Positions 8,071-15,117 of a stretch of DNA of 36,670 nucleotides are shown in pieces. The DNA is taken from contig CAYRYZ010000015.1 of assembly GCA_964428745.1 (NCBI GenBank), forward strand, positions 1 to 36,670, in the 5' to 3' direction. Under the pieces are notes generated by a model. That model was not told the origin of the DNA. It did no database searches and saw only the letters and a program-made list of their open reading frames with translations. Each line of letters begins with the position of its first letter. Positions within the stretch are counted from its first letter, which is position 1. The DNA comes from GCA-002713455 sp964428745. Lineage in GTDB: Bacteria > Fidelibacterota > Marinisomatia > Marinisomatales > TCS55. A program made the translations under genes and the position numbers.

Positions 8071-9053
8071 TAACTGTCCTTTAACTTTTGTTTTATTCTG
8101 TCTTGAATTGATTCTTTTACATCAGGGAAAGGAAATAATTCACCCGTAATTTTTTCATACAAATATATATATCGACTGGAAAGCTCTGACACTAATTCAT
8201 CGGGGGCATCCGGCAGTGTTTTGTCTTTATATGGATCACAATTATCGACAAACCATAGTCTTAAAAACTCTTTATCAATATTTTCAGGCTCAAGCCCCTT
8301 ATTTATTCTCTCATTGTATGACTCAGCTAACCAATAACGACTTGAGTCAGGAGTGTGTATTTCATCTATCAATATAATGTTGCCATCATTGTCATGCCCC
8401 ATTTCATATTTAGTGTCTACTAGAATCATTCCGTTCTCTGCTGCCTTTTTTTGTCCGTAATCAAATAGCTCTAAAGCTTTAGTGCTACAATAGTTCCAAT
8501 CTTCTTTTGTCATCCAACCTTCAGTAACTATTTCATCAGGGGAGATAGGGCGATCGTGGTGTTCTTCTTTTGTGGTTGGTGTCAGCATATTATTCTGAAG
8601 TTTTTGGTTTTTAATTAAACCTTCCGGTAGGGCATTGCCACAATATTCTCTGTCCCCTTTATTATATACTGTCCATAAAGATGTGCTTGTGCTGCCGGTT
8701 ATATAACCCCTAACAACAAACTCTATGGGAATTACATTACATTTTTTTGCAATTGTGACGTTTGGATCTGGTATCTCAATTACATGATTAGGTATGATTT
8801 CTTTTGTTTTCTTAAACCACCAAGCGCTTGTGAGATTAAGAACCTGTCCCTTAAATGGAATTGAAGCTAATACACGATCAAAAGCGCTTTGTCGATCAGT
8901 AGTAATTAATACAATTTTATCATCAAATTCATATTGATCACGTACTTTACCAGCACATTTTTTACCATTACTAAGTATTGTTTCAACTAGTGTATTATTT
9001 ATTTCTGCAATAATACGGTCTTTATATTTTTTATCTAATTCTGTAACATTCAT
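8070..9053 (-). CDS. purC: SAICAR synthetase
   Basis: 327 residues, longer than the roughly 240 of the E. coli form and closer to the yeast-type enzyme of about 300 residues. Joins CAIR and aspartate using ATP. Visible signatures are GKVRDQYE (phosphate loop region), TDRQSAFDR, EFVVRGYITGSTSTSLW and DEIHTPDSSRYW near the C-terminal third, all characteristic of PurC. It overlaps the purQ-purS gene by 23 bases and abuts purE through TAATG, next step and previous step of the same pathway. The pairing with a class II PurE parallels the eukaryotic bifunctional arrangement. Confidence 0.96.
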   Translation of the reverse strand: MNVTELDKKYKDRIIAEINNTLVETILSNGKKCAGKVRDQYEFDDKIVLITTDRQSAFDRVLASIPFKGQVLNLTSAWWFKKTKEIIPNHVIEIPDPNVTIAKKCNVIPIEFVVRGYITGSTSTSLWTVYNKGDREYCGNALPEGLIKNQKLQNNMLTPTTKEEHHDRPISPDEIVTEGWMTKEDWNYCSTKALELFDYGQKKAAENGMILVDTKYEMGHDNDGNIILIDEIHTPDSSRYWLAESYNERINKGLEPENIDKEFLRLWFVDNCDPYKDKTLPDAPDELVSELSSRYIYLYEKITGELFPFPDVKESIQDRIKQKLKDS

Positions 9054-10284
9054 ATGATAAAGGGTTAAATAATATATTTGTATCCAAAATTGTGTTTAAT
9101 GTAGAATCAAAATTACCGCTGTTTACTGTTATATTCCATATTACACCGTGTTTTATATTAGATATTTCTTTTATTTCAAATTTATCTTTTAATGATTCTA
9201 GTTTTGCTCGACCGAAAATGTCATCGTGCTGTCTCACTAGAAAGGATGCTGTGTTACTTGCCTCCTTTACTTTGCTAATAAATTCTTTATTAGAATTATA
9301 AAGTTCTCCAGACTTATCTATTTTATTTAACGTTTCGGATTTTTTTTGATCAATATCAATCTCCCAATGAGTGTGGCGTGAAATAATAACATCATGCCCT
9401 TTTTGGATCAGTGCATTCTGCACAGAGGCTGCTTCATTATCATTTATGATCATTTCAACTATCCACTCAAAATTGTCATTCGTATTATAATTATCAACGT
9501 CAATTAGTGGAGTATCAAAATTCAAATTATTATTATTAATTGGATTACCCAGATCAATAAATTCTAACATTGATGAAAAAATCAGGTCACCATTTTTTGA
9601 TCGCTCAGGGTGCGGCATCATTGCCATAACATTACCCGAAGTATTACAAACAGCTGCGAGGTTAAATATAGAGCCATTAGGATTTGTTGGGAACTCGTTA
9701 ATTATTAGTCCATCATCATTACAATATCTAAAAATTGTTTGATCGTTAGTAATAATCTCTTCTAATAATAATTCAGGAACAACAAAGCGCCCTTCTCCAT
9801 GTGCTAGTGGTATATTAATCCACTCACCTTTTTTAATATGTCTAGTAAATGCGCAACTTTTAGACTCTGCAGTCATTTGGAGATTGGCCCATGTATTATA
9901 ATACCCAACGCCAACAACTTGACCGTCTTGTATTCTTTTGTTATCTGTTAAAGCTAAGCCAATTTTATACTTATTTAATCCTGGAACAAGACCGCTTTCT
10001 ACTAATATTTGTGCACCATTACATATACCTAAAACGGGTTTCCCCAGTTCTGACTCAATTTTTATTTGATCAAGAATCGGGTCAAGAGCAGCAATAACAC
10101 CCGCCCTTGAACGGTCTTCATAAGAGAAACCACCAACTATTATATATCCATCAAAATCAGATAGTTTATCTATCGGTTCATTCCATAAAAACTCAACGGG
10201 ATTTAGACCTACCCTATGGCAGGCCATAAAAGTTTCTCTTTCAGTGTTGGATCCCGGAAACTGTATTATAGCAACATTAGCCAC
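9031..10284 (-). CDS. purQ: FGAM synthase glutaminase PurQ fused to two PurS-like domains
   Basis: 417 residues; ordinary PurQ has about 225. Residues 1 to about 245 are the class I glutamine amidotransferase: GGFSYEDRSRAG, nucleophile Cys88 in GICNG, His225 and Glu227 in PHPERS. The remaining 170 residues look like two successive PurS domains. The first (about 272-338) has ASVQNALIQKGHDV then HWEIDID and ends ELYNSNKEFI. The second (about 346-417) has GRAKLESLKDKFEI, VIWNITV and ends LFNPLSYECYRI, like the usual PurS ending L-x-N-P-x-x-E-x-Y-x-I. No separate purS is present. The start is GTG at 10282-10284, directly after the purM TAA. The PurQ call is firm; the tandem PurS reading is by eye. 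Confidence 0.92.
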   Translation of the reverse strand: MANVAIIQFPGSNTERETFMACHRVGLNPVEFLWNEPIDKLSDFDGYIIVGGFSYEDRSRAGVIAALDPILDQIKIESELGKPVLGICNGAQILVESGLVPGLNKYKIGLALTDNKRIQDGQVVGVGYYNTWANLQMTAESKSCAFTRHIKKGEWINIPLAHGEGRFVVPELLLEEIITNDQTIFRYCNDDGLIINEFPTNPNGSIFNLAAVCNTSGNVMAMMPHPERSKNGDLIFSSMLEFIDLGNPINNNNLNFDTPLIDVDNYNTNDNFEWIVEMIINDNEAASVQNALIQKGHDVIISRHTHWEIDIDQKKSETLNKIDKSGELYNSNKEFISKVKEASNTASFLVRQHDDIFGRAKLESLKDKFEIKEISNIKHGVIWNITVNSGNFDSTLNTILDTNILFNPLSYECYRIR

Positions 10285-11322
10285 TTATTGAATTATAACT
10301 TCTTTTTTACCTGACACTACTTTACCAATTTCATAAACTTGTGATATGGGGTCTAGTGTTGATTTTATTTTATCGCAATTTGATTTATCCACAACTAAAA
10401 TCATTCCTATACCCATATTGAATGCTCTAAACATTTCTTTTGATTCAACTTTTCCAATACTTTGCATAACATTAAATATGGGTATAGTAGGCCAAGATTC
10501 TTTATCAATTAAAACGCTAATGTTCGTTGGCAATATTCGTGGAATGTTCTCAATTAGTCCTCCGCCGGTTATATGTGCCATCCCTTTTATTTGAGCAGAA
10601 CTGTCTATAATTGAAAAAATATGGGTTGTATAATTAATGTGCGGTTCAAGTAAGGTGTGACCAACAGACTTATCAAGTTCAGATATTTCATCATCAACCT
10701 TATAACCACCAACATCAAATAAGATTTTCCTTGCCAATGAATAGCCGTTTGTATGCAATCCATTTGAGGGTAAACCTAAAACAACATCGCCAGGTACAAT
10801 TTTAGATCCATCTATTATTTTATCTTTTTCTACTATGCCGGTTACTATGCCGACCAAATCGTGTTCACCTGCCAAGTACACGTCTGGCATTTCGGCTGTT
10901 TCACCTCCAACTAAAGAGACTCCATTCTCTCTACAAGCACCTGCCATTCCTGAAACTATTGTTTCAATAATTTTTGGATTTAATTTATCATTTGCTATAT
11001 AATCAAGGAAGGTAATTGGCCTGGCACCCATTACTATAATATCATTTGATGTTGCGCTCAATAAATCAATACCTATCGTATCATATTTATTCATCTTTTT
11101 AGCAATAATAGTTTTTGTACCAACTCCATCTATGCTTTGGACCATGACTGGATTATCATATTCATTTAATATAGGTTTTAAATCATACAGTGAACCAAAA
11201 CTTCCAATACCAGTTAGTACGTTAGCTGAAAATGTAGATTTTATACTTGATTTGATTAGCTCAACGGCGTCATTTCCCGCGTCAATATCTACACCCGCTG
11301 ATTTATAATTTATTTTGCCCAT
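10285..11322 (-). CDS. purM: AIR synthetase (FGAM cyclo-ligase)
   Basis: 345 residues from the chosen start. Closes the imidazole ring of FGAM with ATP. INYKSAGVDIDAGNDAV is the standard PurM N-terminus, and GGETAEMPD and the GxGxHxNGYSL-type segment (GLHTNGYSLAR) are family signatures. The frame is open further upstream to an ATG at 11352, but that would add ten unconserved residues (MGKWLKRQVI) inside the purL coding region. The ATG at 11320-11322 overlaps the purL stop as TAATG, the coupling used elsewhere in this operon, and gives the conserved N-terminus, so it is preferred. Confidence 0.96.
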   Translation of the reverse strand: MGKINYKSAGVDIDAGNDAVELIKSSIKSTFSANVLTGIGSFGSLYDLKPILNEYDNPVMVQSIDGVGTKTIIAKKMNKYDTIGIDLLSATSNDIIVMGARPITFLDYIANDKLNPKIIETIVSGMAGACRENGVSLVGGETAEMPDVYLAGEHDLVGIVTGIVEKDKIIDGSKIVPGDVVLGLPSNGLHTNGYSLARKILFDVGGYKVDDEISELDKSVGHTLLEPHINYTTHIFSIIDSSAQIKGMAHITGGGLIENIPRILPTNISVLIDKESWPTIPIFNVMQSIGKVESKEMFRAFNMGIGMILVVDKSNCDKIKSTLDPISQVYEIGKVVSGKKEVIIQ

Positions 11323-13658
11323 TATAACTTGTCTCTTAAGCCATTTTCCCATGCATTTCTTAGATCATCTATTGATTGATTGATAGAATTATTTATTATT
11401 ACTGTATTTGAACCATTGGTTGAACCAATTTCAATAATGTCTATGCTATATTTTTTAAACTGCTTTACTAAGCTAGTGACATTATTTTTAGAAACTTCAA
11501 TAATAAAACCACCGGTTTCTGAAAATAATTTTGTTTCAACTGGCAATGAGCCACCAATTTCTACTTTACATCCTATAGAATTAACAAAAGTCATTTCCGC
11601 AATTGCACAGGAAATGCCACCATCTGAAATATCATGGCATGATAAAATCAGCTCAGAATCAATGCAGTCTGTAAGCGCATATATTTGATTTTTAACTTTT
11701 TCTAAATCTGGCTTAGGAATATTAGCTCCAAGTTCATCATATAAATTATAGTACGCACTTCCGCCCAATTCATCTTTCCGTTTACCAATTAAGTAAATTA
11801 ATGCGTTGTTTGATTTAAAATTCATTCCTAATGATTTATTTACATTATTAATTCTACCTAAACAGCTCACAATTGGGCTGGGAGGTATTGAGCCGTTTTT
11901 CGACTCATTATAAAAACTTACATTACCAGCAATTATAGGTGTTGGGTGGTTATTATTATTTTTTAATGTAATAGTTTTGCTGGCATCAGAAATACCTTTG
12001 ACAGCATCCACAAACTCCCACATTTGATTGGGTTTCTCTGGATTCCCAAAACATAAGCAATCGGTTAAGGCGTGGGGAGTCGCCCCAACTGCAGCAACAT
12101 TCCTCATTGCCTCGACGACAGCATTTACTCCTCCCCAATATGGGCTTATCTGGCTATATCTTGGATTATGGTCTGTTGATAGCGCAATTCCGATATTCCG
12201 GATTTCTTCAGGATAGTCGTTTGAATTGAATGGAGACAGAACCCCGGCATCTGCTGCACCAGTTTCGGTATAAACGCGTCCTTGTACTTGTTTATCATAT
12301 TTTTCATATACTGGCTCGCGACTTGCTATATTTTCATGAGCAAGAATTCTAAGTAGTACTTCATTTAAATTGGCTTCTGGGCTTAGCTCCGGTTCAGTAT
12401 ATAAATTATTTGGGTTTTTTACAGCCCTATCATATAAAAACCCTTTTGTAACCTCTGTCGCTGGAACATTCGCTATTTCATTGTCTCCGTTATGTATAAT
12501 ATATAATCCGTCATCTCTTATCCTCCCAACCACAGATGCTCTTGCCCCTTTGCTTACTTTGGGCAGATCATAAAGGGTGTTATAATGATCTATAATCATT
12601 TGTGTTATTTTGGGTGGGCATACCCACATAAATCTTTCTTGAGTTTCGCTACAAAGATAAACAGCGGGGTGGAGATCTTTCATGCCAATATGAATTTTAT
12701 CCATCCAAATTTCTGATCCATAACCTGATGTCTCTGCCAATTCTACACTTGCACACGCTACCCCACCAGCCCCCAAGTCTTTAAAACCAACCTGGTCTAT
12801 AAGTTCTTTATTTTTAAGTCTATCAAATAAAGCATATGTAGATTTTAATAGATGTCTCTCCAAAAAAGCATTTGGCTCTTGAACGGCACCTTTGTTTTGC
12901 TCCTTTTTTTCTTCTTCTAGCTCTAAGGAGGCAAAGCTTGCCCCACCAAAACCGCTGTTATCAGTAGGTTTGCCTATCAATATCAGGTCATATCCAACAG
13001 CATTTTTTGGGGCATATGAATGAACAATGTGGTCTTCTCTTACTATTCCAAGGGTCACTAAAGTAACTAAACAATTTTCATTGTACCCATCATCATAATA
13101 TATATCACCTCCAATATTGGGAATACCTAAGGGATTAGAATACCCTGCAATACCAGATACGACGCCATCGTGTATCCACTTTGTTTTATTATTACTTATA
13201 TTTCCAAATCTAAATGAATCCGTACAAGCAATAACCTCCGCGCCCATACACATTACATCTCGAACATTGCCCCCAACCCCCGTAGCCGCGCCCTCATAAG
13301 GAACAAGTTGTGATGGGTGGTTGTGAGATTCGTGACTCATAACTATACACCATTTATGTCCATTGTTGTCTGTGGCCACTGAAACTACCCCGGCGTCTTC
13401 TTTAGCGCCCAGAATTACGTCAGGCCCTTCCGTAACAAATTGTTTTAAATATTTACGACTACTCTTATAACTGCAATGTTCGGATCCTTGAATTGAAAAC
13501 AAAATCAACTCTGCTAATGATGGTGCACGTCCAAGCATATCGTTTTGTATCTTGATCGCTTCGTCTGGTGTTAGGGGTATATTTAATTTAGAAAGTTTTT
13601 TTTGAACTGATTGATGGTCCAGTCCGGTAAAGTCGACAATTTCTTTTGTAAATGCCAT
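11322..13658 (-). CDS. purL: FGAM synthase subunit II (small-type PurL)
   Basis: 778 residues, the size of the small PurL that works with separate PurQ and PurS rather than the roughly 1300-residue E. coli form. It carries the ATP-dependent amide-forming site: EHCSYKSS (60-67), ESHNHP (110-115), GAATGVGG, and a second half repeating the PurM-like fold with GNVSFYNES and SCHDISDGG. There is no glutaminase or PurS domain in the chain. Those functions come from the purQ-purS fusion two genes downstream. An untranslated gap of 40 bases separates it from purA, the longest spacing within the purine operon. Confidence 0.96.
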   Translation of the reverse strand: MAFTKEIVDFTGLDHQSVQKKLSKLNIPLTPDEAIKIQNDMLGRAPSLAELILFSIQGSEHCSYKSSRKYLKQFVTEGPDVILGAKEDAGVVSVATDNNGHKWCIVMSHESHNHPSQLVPYEGAATGVGGNVRDVMCMGAEVIACTDSFRFGNISNNKTKWIHDGVVSGIAGYSNPLGIPNIGGDIYYDDGYNENCLVTLVTLGIVREDHIVHSYAPKNAVGYDLILIGKPTDNSGFGGASFASLELEEEKKEQNKGAVQEPNAFLERHLLKSTYALFDRLKNKELIDQVGFKDLGAGGVACASVELAETSGYGSEIWMDKIHIGMKDLHPAVYLCSETQERFMWVCPPKITQMIIDHYNTLYDLPKVSKGARASVVGRIRDDGLYIIHNGDNEIANVPATEVTKGFLYDRAVKNPNNLYTEPELSPEANLNEVLLRILAHENIASREPVYEKYDKQVQGRVYTETGAADAGVLSPFNSNDYPEEIRNIGIALSTDHNPRYSQISPYWGGVNAVVEAMRNVAAVGATPHALTDCLCFGNPEKPNQMWEFVDAVKGISDASKTITLKNNNNHPTPIIAGNVSFYNESKNGSIPPSPIVSCLGRINNVNKSLGMNFKSNNALIYLIGKRKDELGGSAYYNLYDELGANIPKPDLEKVKNQIYALTDCIDSELILSCHDISDGGISCAIAEMTFVNSIGCKVEIGGSLPVETKLFSETGGFIIEVSKNNVTSLVKQFKKYSIDIIEIGSTNGSNTVIINNSINQSIDDLRNAWENGLRDKL

Positions 13659-13698
13659 GTGGAATTTGTCGTTAAAATTATTTTATAACAAAAAAAAT

Positions 13699-14991
13699 TT
13701 ACCGCAGTATTGTTTCATGTCTTTGTGGTCCAACCGAAACAATCTTTACAGGACACTCTACTTCTTTCTCAATATAACTAATATAGTCTTTCATGGTTTT
13801 TGGTAATGCATCAAAGCCCATGTCCCAAATATTGTTAGGCAGATCTTCCCACCCAGGTAAGCTTGTATAAATAGGCTTTGCACATCGATAGTCATGCAAA
13901 CTTGCTGGCATTTCCTTTACCTGTTTTCCCTCAACCTCATATGCAATACAGATTGGTAGGGTTTTGAATCCATTCAAAATATCAAGTTTAGTGAGCGCTA
14001 TCTCGGTTAAACCGTTTACTCTTACTGCTTGTCTTACTTGAACAAGATCAAGCCACCCAACGCGACGCGGTCGTCCGGTTGTTGTTCCATACTCAGCCCC
14101 TTTCTCTCTCAGCTCATTGGCTTCATCTCCATGAATTTCTGTTGGCAAAGGACTTTCACCCACTCTACTTAAGTATGCTTTAGCCACACCAATAATTTTC
14201 CCGATATCTCTAAAGCTTACCCCGGTACCGGTTGAAATATGTCCAGCGGCAGTATTGCTTGATGTAGTATATGGATAAATTCCATGATCTACATCAAGAC
14301 TGATTCCCTGTGCTCCTTCAAACAATATAGATTTTCCACTTTTGTGAGCGTTGAATAATTCAACAGCAGTATCACAAATATAGGAACTAAGTTTATTCCC
14401 ATATTCTATATAGTCATCATATATTGAATCCATACTAATATCAAAAGTGCCACCAAGAGCTTTTTCAATTAAATTTTTTGAAAAGGAATATCCTTTTATC
14501 AGCTTTTCTTTAAATATGTTCGGTTCTAATAAATCAACAACGCGGATTCCATTTCTAAACATTTTATCAGCATAAACGGGTGCAATGCCCCTGCCCGTGC
14601 TCCCCGCTGCGAGGTTCGCTTGATGCCCCGACAACACACTGTCTAAAGCAATATGATAAGGCATAATTACATGGGCTCGATCACTAACCATTAACTTTGG
14701 ATTGATGCCTTTATTAATTACATATGCAATCTCATCTATAAGTGCTTTTGGGTCAACAACAACTCCGTTGGCAATAACACTAACTGGTGAACCATAGACA
14801 ATTCCTGACGGGATTAGGTGTAATTTATATGTTTCGCCATCAACAATTACTGTGTGACCAGCGTTGTTTCCACCATGAAACCTTACAACGTAATCTGAAT
14901 TGCCGGCAAAAAAATCTGTGATTTTACCTTTTCCTTCATCACCCCATTGGGCGCCAACAATCGCTGTAATATTAGATTGGTAGAGTGTCAC
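13699..14991 (-). CDS. purA: Adenylosuccinate synthetase
   Basis: 430 residues from the GTG at 14989-14991. Makes adenylosuccinate from IMP, aspartate and GTP, the first step to AMP. The GTP-binding start VGAQWGDEGKGK, NNAGHTV, GSTGRGI, the FEGAQG motif and TTTGRPRR are all intact. The frame extends to an ATG at 15057, giving MIRICIICICSTYQ and so on, but these 22 extra residues are Cys/Ile rich and have no counterpart in PurA, so a GTG start matching the normal length of about 430 is preferred. No strong Shine-Dalgarno sequence precedes it. It is the likely first gene of the purine operon and lies 60-126 bases downstream of the 15118-18027 gene. Confidence 0.93.
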   Translation of the reverse strand: MTLYQSNITAIVGAQWGDEGKGKITDFFAGNSDYVVRFHGGNNAGHTVIVDGETYKLHLIPSGIVYGSPVSVIANGVVVDPKALIDEIAYVINKGINPKLMVSDRAHVIMPYHIALDSVLSGHQANLAAGSTGRGIAPVYADKMFRNGIRVVDLLEPNIFKEKLIKGYSFSKNLIEKALGGTFDISMDSIYDDYIEYGNKLSSYICDTAVELFNAHKSGKSILFEGAQGISLDVDHGIYPYTTSSNTAAGHISTGTGVSFRDIGKIIGVAKAYLSRVGESPLPTEIHGDEANELREKGAEYGTTTGRPRRVGWLDLVQVRQAVRVNGLTEIALTKLDILNGFKTLPICIAYEVEGKQVKEMPASLHDYRCAKPIYTSLPGWEDLPNNIWDMGFDALPKTMKDYISYIEKEVECPVKIVSVGPQRHETILR

Positions 14992-15032
14992 TTGGAAATG
15001 ATTGCTGGCTTGCCTTTGGTATGTGGAACAAA

Positions 15033-15045
15033 TGCATATAATGCA
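15033..15045. promoter_or_regulatory. Small inverted repeat upstream of purA
   Basis: TGCAT at 15033-15037 and ATGCA at 15041-15045 form a perfect five-base inverted repeat around ATA, about 42 bases upstream of the preferred purA GTG. Its position before the first gene of the purine operon makes it a possible operator. No purine riboswitch-like fold was recognised in this leader. The repeat is short and AT-rich, so chance is a real alternative. Confidence 0.2.
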
Positions 15046-15117
15046 AATTCTTATCACAAAACATTACACTAAAACTTTTTACAATGAAAGTACGAATTCA
15101 TAAATATTTCTATTTTT

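Noticed and set aside
11323..11352. Ten-codon upstream extension of purM
   Set aside because: Lies within purL, is not conserved in PurM, and the internal ATG has the TAATG coupling used elsewhere in the operon.
14992..15117. Purine riboswitch before the purine operon
   Set aside because: No three-way junction or conserved loop pattern could be traced by eye in this leader.
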